Assembly: GCA_003508835.1 (NCBI GenBank)
Contig: PUFA01000081.1
Location: forward strand, 5,766,001 to 5,830,000
Source of the DNA: Eonycteris spelaea
Taxonomy: Eukaryota; Chordata; Mammalia; Chiroptera; Pteropodidae
Length of the DNA stretch: 64,000 bases
Reading direction: 5' to 3'
In this document: piece by piece, positions 43,885 to 55,050 of the stretch
Numbering within the stretch: the first letter of the stretch is position 1
Layout of the letters: each line of letters starts with the position of its first letter
Made by a program: the position numbers and the translations under genes
Notes under the pieces: model-generated
The model's database searches: none
Told to the model about the DNA's origin: nothing
The model's input: the letters and a program-made list of their open reading frames with translations, nothing else

Positions 43885-44086
43885 CCTAGATGACTCTGTT
43901 CATCCTCTCTTCTCTACTCCTTGAAATATTTCCTCCTTTGGTTAGTAGGACACAACATCCTCACCTAGTTGTCCTTCTACTTCTCTGACTGGGCCTCCTC
44001 AATACACTTTCTGATTTCTCCCCATCTCCCTAAGTTCAAAATGTCGAAGTGACCCAGAGCCTAGTCCTGAATCACTTTTTCTTCAT

Positions 44087-44137
<51 letters not shown>

Positions 44138-45200
44138 GTTCATCCCATCCAGTCTCATGGCTTTCAATATTATCCATATGCTGATAACTCCCAAATTTAT
44201 ATCTTCAGCCCTGAACTTCAAACTTGTATATCCAATTGCCCACCTGACATTTCCACTTGAATATCAAAAGGTATCTCAAATGTAAATATCTCAAACCCAT
44301 TTCTGACACCCCCCTCCAAACTTCTCCTTCAGTCTTCTCATTTGATTATATGCCAAATCCATCCATTTAGTGGCTTAGGCCAAAAATCTTGACTCCTTTC
44401 TTTTGTTCAAAACTCCTTATCAACTGACCAATAAACCCTCTCCACTATTCCTTCATTTTACTCAAAATTGAACCTTTTCTTATCACTAACCTCCATCCCC
44501 GTACCATCATTTTTCACCTGAATTACTACTCTAACTCCAAACTGATCCCTGGCTTCTACCTTAGCCACATGCACCTCTCAACACAGAGGCCACAGTGAGC
44601 TGGTCAACATGTTAAGTCAGATAATTCAGACTAAGTCCAAACCTTCCAACAGTCTCCCATTTTACTTGGAGAACAAGCCCAAGTCCTTACAATGACCTAG
44701 AAGGCCTACATGATTTGTTTTACCCATTATCTCTCTAAACTCATCTTGCATTACTTTTCCCCTTGTTCACTCTATTTCAACCACATCAACTCCTTGCTGT
44801 GCTTCATACACTCCCAGGCACTTTCTTGCCTCGGCCTGCTATTCTGCTTGCTATTCCTCAGTCTGAGATGTTCTTTCCCCAAATATCTACATGGCTCACA
44901 CCCTTACTTCCTCCATGCCTCCTATTTAAAAGTTATATTCCACAAGCCATTTCCTGGTCACCCAATCTTAAAATTGTAAATCCTACCCTCAATATTTCTT
45001 ATGCTCTTACCTTGCCTTATTTTTTTCCCTTAGAATTTACTACTATTTTTGTTTTACTTAGTGTATTTTTGATCTCCACTAAAAGGTAAGCTCCACAAGT
45101 GTAGGCATTTTTGTCTTTTACTTACTGCTGTGTCCCCAACACCTGGAACACTGGCTAACACATAGTAGGCACTCAATAAATATTTAGTAAATGAGTGAAG
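43885..45200 (+). mobile_element. Long L2 LINE, RT domain to 3' end
   Basis: The longest L2 copy in the window. The reverse transcriptase box reads YADN (44177-44188) in the context HGFQYYPYADNSQIYI-like, where the functional form is YADD. It continues through CACCTGACATTTCCACTTGA ATATC, CATTTTACTTGGAGAACAAG CCC, GACCTAGAAGGCCTACATGA, AAGCTCCACAAGTGTAGGC and CACATAGTAGGCACTCAATA AATATTTAG to the tail. A (CA)n at 44090-44134 disrupts it. Overlapping open frames (89 and 108 codons at 44710-45089) are decayed ORF2. Confidence 0.92.
44090..44134. repeat. (CA)n microsatellite within L2
   Basis: About 22 pure CA units just upstream of the decayed YADD box. Confidence 0.97.
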
Positions 45201-46744
45201 GAAAGGAAATTACGTTAAATATAGAAGAGTAGAGAGAATGACATAGTGATAATAAATAGCTCATATTCCTTTAAAAAATAACTAACATGCATTAAATATA
45301 TTTTATAAGTCTAGAAAGCAAAATCTAGAAGAAAAAAATATTTGCTACAATGAAGATATATAATAAACATGCTTTACTTTTTCTGCAATTTCTAATTGCT
45401 TTTATTTAAATGTAGAAATATTTTAAAAGCTCAATAAATTTTCAAATGCTTTAAAATATGAGGAAGTTATTTTGGAACATTCAAGTAGTTTTAAAATCAT
45501 TTTCAAAAAACTTCAACTTGTCAGCCAGCTTAGAAAATAAATTAGTTTAATATCTAAAATGTTTGGAAATTATACCTTAAGATGTTTGGATTTAAAATGG
45601 GGAAAAATGTTTGAAAACAATTGTAAAAGCCAACAATTTTCAACCTGATCACGTTTGAATTTTAACATTTGTTATCTTGGTAAAGAAGAAAAGAGAATAA
45701 GCATTTCACTTATAAGCAATATTTTTAAATTTAGGGGAAACAGATTGAAAATTCTCAAGTATACTTTTTCAGCCTTGTGTTTAATAGTAAAAACGAAAAA
45801 TGTCAATAGAAAAACTAGTAAAAAATGCATTTAAAATGGGATATTAGAAAATAATTCCAAACATATTCAGTAAAGAGAATAAATTATATATGTGTACATC
45901 TGGAGGGATATCTCTCCCTGACTCTTAACAGTGTTTGCCCCTAGACTGAGGGGGTTACAGAAGCATGAGGAATTTTAATTTATCCGTTCTAAGATTCTTT
46001 GAAATGTGATGAGTTATCTATCAGGGCTTTTTTCTTTAAAAAAAAAATAACAACCAAAAAAACTGTTTCAAATGTTTAAGAAGATATGAGATACTAGGAT
46101 GAATTAAATCTGTTCCTAGCTTTTGAGGGATTTAAAATATAACAAAATAGAAATATTAAATAATAATTGTTCGATGATATGATAAGCTCTATAGCAACAG
46201 CACACAGTTCAGGAGACATACAGATAAAGAAACCTCTCAATCTGTTAGAAAGCCTTCCCAGAATATAATTAGGCCAATTCTTGAGAGATATGTAGACCTG
46301 GATCAAAATATTTCAAGCAGATGAGCATGCAAGGGCAGATAGCGGGAAACAGGTGGCAGTTTAGCTTGACCGGGAGATGGACTCAAGACTCCTTCATAGT
46401 TATTGCTAGGAAGTCTGGGTCTAAACTGGGGTGAGTTTTAGAATAAAACAGAATATACATAAAGAAGTAAATATGCCAGTCCGCAGAGCCTATTTGGGTT
46501 CAATTCTAAAGCCTATGGATCTTCTTCTAAACTTCAGCTCTTTTCTCTGATAAAATGCCCCTGTTTGGCATCCCCATAAAAAGCTTCTTTGTAAAGATAG
46601 AAGGGCACTTATATCTAGCTTATCAAAGGAAGACTTGGAAGTAATAACCTTCTTACATTCGGCTTTCAAACTTTTTCCTGTTAAAGCAATATCCATGATT
46701 ATGTTTGACCCTCCCAGTGACCCACAAGAATAGATGAGTTGAGG
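45201..46744. other. AT-rich unassigned interval
   Basis: About 1.5 kb, strongly AT-rich at 45200-45900. 45890-46060 resembles an old LINE tail. 46110-46330 has phrases (CAGTTCAGGAGACATACAGA, TGTTAGAAAGCCTTCCCAG) that faintly recall antisense L2. No gene. Confidence 0.4.
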
Positions 46745-47455
46745 TTTATTTTAAAGATTTTAAAGTTTTATTAAACTTATTGGGTCAACATTGGTTAAAT
46801 AAAATTATACAGGCTTCAAGTGTACAATTCTATAATAAATCATCTTCTATTGCATTGTGTATTCCCCATCCAAAGTCAATATCTTTCTGTCGTCACATAT
46901 TTGATCCTCTTTACCCCTTTCTACATCCCTTCCAACATGCTTTCCCTCTAGTAACCACTAGACTGTTGCTTGTTTCTATGATTTTTATTTGTTTGTTGAT
47001 TTCAGTTTTATATCCCAAATATGAGTGAAATCATAAGGTCCTTCACTTTTTCTGACTTCTTTTGCTTAGCATGATATGTCAAGATCCATCCACGTTGTCG
47101 CAAATGGCAGTATTTCATCTTTTCTTATGGTTGAGTAGTATTCTATTGTACATATGTACTGCCTCTTCTTTATTTAGTCATTTATCAAAGGACACTTAGG
47201 TTGTTTCCATGTCTTGGCCTCCATGAATAATGCTATAATGAACACAGCGGGACATATATCTTTACAAAGAAGTGTTTTCAAATTTGGGGGGGGGGGGTAG
47301 CTACCCAAAAGAGGGATCACTAGATTATATGATAACTCTGTTCTTATGTTTTTGAGGAGCCTCCAAACCATCCTCCATAGTGACTATATCAATTTACATT
47401 GCCATCAGCAGTGTATAAGAGTTCCTTTTTCTCAACAATTTCTCTAACACTTGAG
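46745..47455 (-). mobile_element. L1 LINE 3' end, antisense
   Basis: TTATTGGGTCAACATTGGTT, ACAGGCTTCAAGTGTACAAT TC, CATTGTGTATTCCCCATCC, GAGTGAAATCATAAGGTCC, TCCATCCACGTTGTCGCAAA TGGC, GTAGTATTCTATTGTACATA and TGCCATCAGCAGTGTATAAG AGTTCC give a long, fairly well kept antisense L1 3' UTR and ORF2 tail. The wording of the 3' terminus is the form I associate with bat and other laurasiatherian L1s. A 12-G run (47286-47297) lies within. Confidence 0.92.
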
Positions 47456-47461
47456 TTAGGG

Positions 47462-47590
47462 TATTTTTTACTCCATTTTATAGAGAAGGTCATGGAGGCC
47501 AAGAGACATATCACTCTACACATTGAGCAGTTGGCTTGAACTCAAGTTCACAAGTCTGGTATCTCCAGAGCATTTCCCATTGGATCACAT
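47462..47590 (-). mobile_element. MIR SINE fragment, antisense
   Basis: CTCCATTTTATAGAGAAGGT CATGGAGGCC, GAGCAGTTGGCTTGAACTCA and CAAGTCTGGTATCTCCAGAG match the MIR complement. Confidence 0.65.
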
Positions 47591-48049
47591 TATAAAATGA
47601 TAACAGGTCTTTAAAGTGAGTATCTGAGGGCCCATGCCACTGTTCTCTGCTCTTCACTTTCAGTACTGGTTGTCAGCAGAACTTCAGGAAGAAATAGTCA
47701 TTTCTACATGGAATTTCTTCCAAAACAGTAGTTCTTTGTTATTTCTCACTGTTGAATGAGATAACACTTAATTTAGTGCTGACTAATCCCAAATGAAGTA
47801 AAAATCTGTAGAAACCTATTTAGGGAGAAATCAATGGTTGAAAAAATAATAAAGGAGAGAAGCTGGTGCTCTGGAAGGGTAAGAAAGATGAAAGTCATTT
47901 TGCTTTGTTCAAGAGTTAACATACCTTTGGGAAAAAAAAGAAGGATAAGTGACAGGTCACCAGCAACTGGTCTTTTCTCCTTTTTAATTCACTTTTCTAA
48001 TCACTTGCTTTCACTCTGAGGAAAAAAACTGTGTCTAAAACTTCTTTTA
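47591..48049. other. Unassigned interval
   Basis: No supported feature. Confidence 0.4.
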
Positions 48050-48112
48050 CCTCCTAAATTAATGTCTCTAAATTTCTATTTTCTCATCTATAAATAAGGA
48101 TAACAATCATAT
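48050..48112 (+). mobile_element. MIR SINE scrap
   Basis: TCTATTTTCTCATCTATAAA TAAGGATAACAATC is the core of MIR in sense orientation. Short because the third SINE follows. Confidence 0.55.
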
Positions 48113-48130
48113 TGATTCGTAATTATAATA

Positions 48131-48273
48131 GTCTACAGCCATGCCACCGTAAACGTGCCCAATCTCGTCTGATCTCAGAAGCTAAGCAGGGTCAGGCCTG
48201 GTTAATCCTTGGATGGGAGATGACCTAGGAATACCAGGTGCTGTAGGCATAAAAAAAATAAAATAAAAATAAA

Positions 48274-48318
<45 letters not shown>

Positions 48319-48319
48319 T
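48131..48319 (+). mobile_element. 5S rRNA-derived SINE (MEG-RS-like), copy 3
   Basis: Begins GTCTACAGCCATGCCACCG and runs as full-length 5S rRNA to GGTGCTGTAGGCAT (48250), then an A-rich tail that has become an (AAT)n microsatellite (48275-48319). A-box-like AAGCTAAGCAGGGTC, and a C-box region TTGGATGGGAGATGACC with changes at its end, are visible. AT-rich flanks make a target duplication impossible to judge. Short form, without the extra block of copy 2. Confidence 0.9.
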
Positions 48320-48324
48320 TGGAA

Positions 48325-50405
48325 GGCTGGACCACCATTCTGCTTCCAGCCAAGCTGGAGTAACAGGAATTAGATTTACCTCAGTCTCCCCAAAAAAAAA
48401 ACAATCAAAAAATGGACAGAAAATATAAAACTTTCAAAATACTAGACAACAGCCAAAGAGGAACATAATACCTGAGAGATGAAAAACAAACAAGGCAAGC
48501 CCAAGATTGCCCCAAAAGTTTTCTGTCTTGAGAAATTTCTTGACTGAAAATCTTAAAAGTGAGACACAACAAGATCAATCTTTTTCTAAGTAACTGATAA
48601 CAGAACAAAGTTTGACATTATTTAATGAGAATGCAAAAATATTCAGCAACAAACAAAATAGAATTCTAGTGAAAAATTACCAAGTATGCAAAGAGCATAA
48701 AAATACAACCTAGAGGAGAAAAATTAATCACTTAACAGGAACCCAGATGTGACATTTGTGTCACATTATTAGCACATAAAGACATTAAAAGAATTATAAC
48801 TCTATTTTATATGTTCAAAAATATAAATAGAAAGGTAATTTTAAAGGAATTTTTGGAGATAAAACTAAAACACATTAGATGCAAAATACACAGGTTGGGA
48901 TTAACAGAAGATTAGACTTTGTGCAATAAAATATTAGTGAATCTGAAAATACAGCAATAAAAATATTTTTAAAACAATGGTAAAATTTAATTAGAACTAT
49001 AAATATACAGTTCCAAGAAACTCAATGAAGTACAATACAAAAAAAATAAATAAAAATTCAAGGCACACCATAAACAAATCACTCAAAATGATTAAAAAAG
49101 AGAGAATCTTAAAATCAGTCAAAAAAAAAAGTCTTGGTACAGACAGAAGAACTAAGGTAAGGAAAATATTATAGCAGCTTTCTTGTTTGCACAACAAGAC
49201 AGTGGAACATTTTCAAAGCCCAGAAAGAAAAAACTGTAAACATATAATTGTACAACAAGTGAAAAAAAAATTTTTTTTAAGTCAAATAAATGTGTATTCA
49301 GATATACAAAAGCAGAAAGAATTCATCACCAGCAGACTGGATCTCTAGCAAATGTAAAAGAAATTCCTCAGGCAAAATAAAAATAATATCAGGTAGAAAC
49401 ATAAATCTACACAAAGAATGAAGAGCACCAGAATAATAATTACATGGGTAACTATATAAGATTTTCTCTTAATACTTAAATCTCTTTAGAAAGTAATCAT
49501 TTAAATGAAAACTGTGTGAGGTTTTTATAACATATGTAAAAATAAAATATATGACAATAATAGCTCCAAGATCAGGAGGGGAGAAATGAAACTATATTAC
49601 TACTTATATATAATCTACTACACCTGAAGTAGAATAATATCACTTCTGGGTAGAGTATAATAAGATAAAGATGTATGCTATAAACTCTGAAACACATAAC
49701 AAAATAATAAAACAAATAGTTATAGATAAGAAGCCAAAAAAGGAGATAAAATGGAATTATAAAAATATTCAATTAACCCACAAGAATGCAGAATAACAGG
49801 AAAAGTAGAATAAAGATGGGGAAAATAGAAAACAAGTAGCAAGATAATAGTTTAACCTCAACCATATCAATAATCGCATAAAATGTAAATGTCTAAATTC
49901 CCAATGAGGTTGTCAGAATGGACAGAACTATAACACACAATGATTTGCTACCTATAAGAAGCACACTTGAAATATAAAGACAAACACATTAAAATCAAAA
50001 GTATGGAAAAAGATATACCTTTGATATGCTAACACTAATTAAAAGAAAGTATTTGTGTGGTTATAGTAATATCAGACAAAGTACATTTCAGAGCAAAGAA
50101 AGTTACCACAGATAATGAAAGTCAATTTATCATGATAAAGGGGTCATTCATCAGGAAGACATAACAATCCTGAATGGTTATGTATCTAAAAACAGAACTT
50201 CAAATTACAAATAGCAGAAACTTATAGAAATGCAAGAAGAAATAAATTCACAAATAGTCATATATTTTAGTATCCCTCTCTCAATAATCAGTAAAATAAT
50301 AGACATAAAATCGGTAACAGAATACAGAAAATTAGGACAACACTATCAACCAAATTGACCTAATCAACATTCATATTTATAAAATATTCTACTCAATAAC
50401 AGGAG
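48325..50405 (+). mobile_element. Old L1M/HAL1-type LINE, ORF1 region to endonuclease
   Basis: About 2 kb of decayed sense LINE. The ORF1 side has GCTGGAGTAACAGGAATTAG and AGTAACTGATAACAGAACAA AG. Next come GAATTCATCACCAGCAGACT GG, AAGAATGAAGAGCACCAGAA and CACACTTGAAATATAAAGAC. The ORF2 endonuclease side has ATATCAGACAAAGTACATTT CAGAGCAAAG, GAAGACATAACAATCCTGAA TGG and CACTATCAACCAAATTGACC. The first part is shared by HAL1 and L1M consensuses, so the exact name is open. The 3' half is lost at a MaLR LTR. Confidence 0.85.
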
Positions 50406-50418
50406 AGAGTTATTATAG

Positions 50419-50850
50419 TGAGTTAATCTGTATCTCAAAAACAATGTTAAAGTTCTAGTCCTCCATACCTGTAGATGTGACTTTATTTGGGAAAAGTCTT
50501 TGCAGATGTAATTAGTTAAGATAAGGTCATCCTGGATTAGGGCAGTCCCTATAGCCAATGACTGGTGTCCATATAGAAAGGTCATGTGAAAACACAGACA
50601 CAAAGGGGAACGCCATGTGAGAATGAAAGCAGGTGCACCCATAATCCAAGGAACACCAAGGATTACTGGCGAACACCAGAAGCTAGGAAAAAAACATGGA
50701 ATAGATTCTTCCTCAGATCCTCCAACAGAAACCAACCCTGACAAAACCTTGATTTCAAACTTCTTGCCTCTAGAACTGTGAGAGAAAAGTTACTACTGCT
50801 TCAAGCCACCTAGTTGTGGTAATTTGCTTAGAACTATAAGAAACAAGTAT
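50419..50850 (+). mobile_element. MaLR solo LTR (MLT1A/B-like)
   Basis: Sense LTR: TCCATACCTGTAGATGTGAC TTTATTTGG, GCAGATGTAATTAGTTAAGA TAAGGTCATCC, CACAGACACAAAGGGGAACG CCATGTGAG, GAACTGTGAGAGAAAAG, CAAGCCACCTAGTTGTGGTA ATTTGC. Near complete. It sits directly between two L1 segments. Confidence 0.85.
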
Positions 50851-50861
50851 AGTTGTATAGA

Positions 50862-52060
50862 AAAGTTTTTTTCTGTGTACGAGTATCTAATTGTTGACAC
50901 CATTTGTTGAAGATTATTCTTTATCCATTGAATTGCATTTGCAACCTGCATGATATGCAAAAAATTACTCCAAATGGACCATAGACCTAAATGTAAAACC
51001 TAAAGCTAAAACTTCTAGAATAAAACATATAAGAATGCTTTTGTTACCTTAAGTTAAAGATTTTTTAGATATGACATCAAAAGCACATTCACAAAAGAAT
51101 AAAAAGATAAACTTTATCAAAATTAAATATTTCTTTCCTTCAAATGAAAAGATACATCACAGACTGAGAGAAAATATTTGCAAATTAGGTGTCTGGTAAA
51201 GAACATATCTCCAGAATATATAAAGAATTTTCAAAAATCAATAATAAGAGAATAAAATGAGCAAAGATTTTAACAGATACTTCACCAAAGAAAATAAATA
51301 GATGATAAGAACACAAAAAGATGTTCAACTTTATTAGTCATTAGAGAAATGCAAATAAAAATTGTAATGAGATACCACTATAGACCTATATAATAGGTAA
51401 AATTTAAAAGATTGGTCATACCAAGTGTTGGCGAGAACGTAGACAAATGGGAGCTTTCATATCACTGGCCACAATGCAAAATGATAAAACCACTTTAGAA
51501 AACAGTCTGGGTTTCTTAAAAGTTAAACATAGCTCTACAATATTATCCAGCTGTTCCACTCCTAGTATTTGCCTATAAGCTTATGTTTCTATAAAGACTT
51601 GTACATGGATGTTTATAATGGATTTATTTGAAATAGCTAAAAATTAAAAGCAACCCACCAACATGTGAATGGACAAATTGAAGCATGCCTATACAATGGA
51701 ATACTACTTAACAGAAATTAATGATCTATTGAGATACACTAAAAAACAAATAAACCTCAAAATAATTATTTTTTTTAAAAGTGGGCCAGAAAGAATGTAT
51801 ATTGTGATTCCATTTATATAAAATTCTAGGAAATGCAAACTAATTTATAGTGACACACAAGAGACCAATGGTTGCTGAGGACATGGTCCAGGAGCATCCA
51901 GGGACAAGAAGCATAAAGGAGAATGAAGAAAGTTTTGGGGATGATATATATTCATTATCTCGATTGTGGTGATAATTTCACAGATGTATAAAATAGTACT
52001 CTTTACATCTGTATAGTTTATTTTATGTCAATTATACATCAGTATAGTCACTAAAAAACA
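50862..52060 (+). mobile_element. L1 LINE 3' end with 5' inversion
   Basis: 50951-52060 is sense L1: ACTCCAAATGGACCATAGAC C, GAGAAAATATTTGCAAATTA GG, GAAATGCAAATAAAAATTGT, GATACCACTATAGACC, TGGAATACTACTTAACAG and the 3' UTR GAGACCAATGGTTGCTGAGG through CAATTATACATCAGTATAG. The first ~84 bases (50862-50945) are the same ORF2 region in antisense (CACCATTTGTTGAAGATTAT TC, CCATTGAATTGC). This is the layout made by twin priming. Truncated and inactive. Confidence 0.88.
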
Positions 52061-52334
52061 AAAATGACAACAAAAGAGATCCCAGAAAAAAAATGGGCTG
52101 GGAGACATGAAAGGAAACCAAACTGCAGTGTAGAGGGTATAAACGAGAAAAGCCATGCTAAGCAAGTAGCTAGGATGGAGTACAGAAGTGTCTATTTTCT
52201 AAGTTTCTTAATTTGGAATGAGTTGAAAGTTTTAAAAATGATTTTAAAACAACTTGAGATGTATCAAAATAGTATTGAACATTTTGGTCTCAAATTTGAC
52301 ATTTAACAGCTGTTGGACTTTAGGCACATCAAAA
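52061..52334. other. Unassigned short interval
   Basis: No supported feature. Confidence 0.4.
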
Positions 52335-52339
52335 TTTCA

Positions 52340-52730
52340 TTGTACTACAAATGACAGAAAAACCTTCTCAAGAAATGAAATGTCCTGGCTCAAATAACTG
52401 AAAAGTCAGAGAGCTGCAGCTTCAGACACAGCTAGATTCGGATCTCAATCATTTGAGGCAGACCTTAGTTTCTCTCCATCTAGCTTGGCTTTGCCCTCTG
52501 CTGTTCTGATTTTATACACAGTCTTTACATTTACTTCGGCAAGGCCAAGACAGCTGCCACCAGCTCAGTCTTCCTTCTCTAAGTCCGATGGGAAGATAAA
52601 GCCTGTTGTTCAGTCAGTTGATTCAAAGAAAGTCCCCTGATTCCTGGCTTAGATCACCCCTGAAACAATCTCTGTGGATGAGGAAATGTGATACTATGGT
52701 TAAAAATCTGCATCCCATATTCCATACATG
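52340..52730 (-). mobile_element. LTR-like remnant, unnamed family, antisense
   Basis: ACTACAAATGACAGAAAAAC C, ATGTCCTGGCTCAAATAACT G, GAGCTGCAGCTTCAGACACA GCTAG, TCTCTCCATCTAGCTTGGCT TTGCC and, near the end, TTAGATCACCCCTGAAACAA TC give an ordered match, in the complement, to the same dispersed element as 53190-53625. Confidence 0.5.
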
Positions 52731-53189
52731 GAATTGAAGTGGAATTCCAATCAGAGTGTGTGGAAGGTGCTGATACGCAGTTGAACACTGGGGCCATTTC
52801 TAAAAGAAGAGTTTGGTTTCTGAGGAGACAGACATCAAAATCCATTAAGCATTGAACCCAATTTCCAGAACATAAGAGTTCATGAAATAGTATCTTTAAA
52901 TCTGATCAGTAAAGGGCTAGCGATACTATATTATTGTGGACAGGAAGTCTATAAAGAGTTTTATCCTAAGTTTTCTCAACTTTTTCCTCAGTAAATTAGG
53001 TCAGACCAGACAAGAAACAGTTTCAAACAGGATACACCAGGCTACAATCTCTAAAGGCAATAATATTAGGCGGGGTGGGGAGAGGGATGGGGCGGGGGTT
53101 GAGGGGAGACTGGGAGAAACAAGGCTGGGAGATATTTCAGTGGCTATCTGCTGGTATGAGGGATGTCCATAAACCTTTTTTCTGGTCAT
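52731..53189. other. Unassigned interval with G-rich patch
   Basis: No gene. Positions 53070-53110 (GCGGGGTGGGGAGAGGGATG and GGCGGGGGTTGAGGGG) form a G-rich patch with several GGG/GGGG runs that could form a G-quadruplex. Confidence 0.5.
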
Positions 53190-53625
53190 AGACCCATCTC
53201 TTTATCTCCAAGGTTGACAATATAACTGAGACCTGGCCAGGGAGTACACATCTTCCAGCTTACACTGATTGGTTCAGGAGAGGTTCATGAACCAACCTAG
53301 GCCAGTAAGAGAAAACCAAAAACTTACTGGATTCATTAGGAACAAGATGCTCTTCCAGATGGGGTTGCTATGCTGGTAGTTTGTGAGCCCAGATAACTAA
53401 TAATTGCCTTTATCACCATTACAGAGGGCTTGACTGAGAAGAAGACAGAGAAAAGCAAAGCTCAAAGAGAGAAATTTCCAGATAACCACATTTACCCCCT
53501 GGATCCAGTTATACCCAAATGTAGTGGTACCCCTAGACTTTCTAGTTATATGACCCAATAAATTCCTGTTTTGCTTAGTTAGGTTTAGTTGGCTAATTGA
53601 AACCAAGTCTGCCTGGTCACAAAAT
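53190..53625 (+). mobile_element. LTR-like remnant, unnamed family
   Basis: Sense copy of the same dispersed element: CACTGATTGGTTCAGGAGAG, CCCCTGGATCCAGTTATACC C, CCCCTAGACTTTCTAGTTAT ATGACCCAATAAATTCCTG (a polyadenylation-like AATAAA), then TAGGTTTAGTTGGCTAATTG AAACC. The AATAAA position and closing sequence suggest an LTR. Confidence 0.5.
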
Positions 53626-54014
53626 TCCTCAGCTCCTACACAGCCAGTTCAGCCCAGGCCCTCACAAGCTGTCAGGTCACAGAGGATAGTAGACAGCAAA
53701 TCTACTTTCTAAGAATCAAGTTTCAGATTTCTTGCTCCTAGATTGTCTGCTCTCTGCACGTCTGACTTCAAGCACTTGAATTGTTTTGACTGTCAGGTTA
53801 TTTGGATTTTGTCACTATTCAATTTACAGCTATGTCAACGTGGAATTTGGGATGAGTTAGTGTAATAAATTAATCTTATTTGCTGTGATGCCAGAGTTTA
53901 CCCAGATTCAATCAGGTAATACATCTATAGCTGGGGCCAGGATGAGAGGAGCATTAGGAGGGGAGAGTAGGACAGGGGATGAGAGCTAAAGAAAGAAAGT
54001 ACATGAAAGTAAGT
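53626..54014. other. Unassigned interval
   Basis: No supported feature. Confidence 0.4.
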
Positions 54015-54215
54015 CGAGGCACTTGTCGTGGAAAGAGCAATGGACCAGGAGTACTCAGATCAGGGTCTAAATCCCAGTCTAACCCTGCTCTACTTTGAGC
54101 AAGCCTCCTCCCTAACCTGCCTCCATTTTCTCCTTCATAAAATAATCTTAATAGTGTCTTCTAGGATCATTATCCCAAGGTGATTGGAAAATGCAAGTTA
54201 AAAAACATTGAGCAA
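54015..54215 (+). mobile_element. MIR SINE
   Basis: GGAAAGAGCAATGGACCAGG AG, GATCAGGGTCTAAATCCCAG TCTAACCC (degenerate B box), CTTTGAGCAAGCCTCCTCCC and CTCCATTTTCTCCTTCATAA AATAATC follow MIR in sense order. Confidence 0.8.
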
Positions 54216-54559
54216 GAGGCCCTAAAACTTGTATATATAGTCTCATTACTGCATCTACCACTTCCATGAGGAGAAGCTATGAGGCATGGCTAGGTGCCTC
54301 AGAATCCAGGTGTCCCTCCCTGGAGCCTCCTATGAGTAACCAATATTCCAGGTGAGGCTGGTCCTCTTCTGTCTACCTACAATAAACAGGTATAATTAAA
54401 TGGGAAAAGCAGGAGATGCACCCAACCAAATCCAGGTTTAAGGCTGGCTCCACTCCTTTCTGAGTAATCTTGAGAAGGTGAGTTGGGGACATCTGTGGGG
54501 ACCATGAAATAGTGGGGTAGGGAGATAAAAAGGGAAGGGAATGGACAGGTAATGAGAAT
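54216..54559. other. Unassigned interval
   Basis: No supported feature. Confidence 0.4.
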
Positions 54560-54745
54560 TTAGTGTCACCAGACACTTTAAGAATGTTTACTGATTTAAT
54601 CTCCAAACACCTGTAGGGCAGCTATCACTTTCCTTGTTACACAGGTAAGAAAATGGCGTCAGTTGATGAAGCCACAGCTAGTGAACAAGAAGACAGGCAG
54701 GATTTCAGTCCTGGTATGAATGAGTCCAGGGTGCATCTCTGTTTT
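54560..54745 (-). mobile_element. MIR SINE, antisense
   Basis: GAATGTTTACTGATTTAATC TCC, CCTTGTTACACAGGTAAGAA AATGG and GATTTCAGTCCTGGTATGAA TG match the MIR complement. Confidence 0.65.
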
Positions 54746-54763
54746 CTTCAGCAGGGAATAAAT

Positions 54764-54805
54764 CCAATAACAACTACAACAATAATAATATTACATAATA
54801 GGAGA
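54764..54805. repeat. Short (AAC/AAT)n
   Basis: Imperfect AAC and AAT triplets between two MIR fossils. Confidence 0.8.
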
Positions 54806-54809
54806 AGGA

Positions 54810-55050
54810 GTAAATATTATTGAATACTCACTCTGTGCTAAGGACCACACAACAGTATCTCAGTTAATTCATTTAATAGTCTTATGAGACAGATCTTTTA
54901 ATTTTCAAATGAAGAGACAGAGGCCCTGAAAGTTTAAGTGACTTGTTTAAGTTCACAGGCTGGCAAGTGGCCAAGGTGGGATTCAAAGCTGGGCAGTTTA
55001 ACAACAGAGCCTGTAACCTGTTAACCACTATGTAGTACTGCCTCCTACAT
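54810..55050 (-). mobile_element. MIR SINE, antisense
   Basis: TGAATACTCACTCTGTGCTA AGGACC, TAATTCATTTAATAGTCTTA TGAG, TTTAAGTGACTTGTTTAAGT TCACAGGC, GGGATTCAAAGCTGGGCAG and GTTAACCACTATGTAGTACT GCCTCC give a near-complete MIR complement. Confidence 0.9.

Noticed and set aside
50364..50744. 126-codon minus-strand frame
   Set aside because: It is the antisense of a MaLR LTR running into old L1, so it is repeat-derived.
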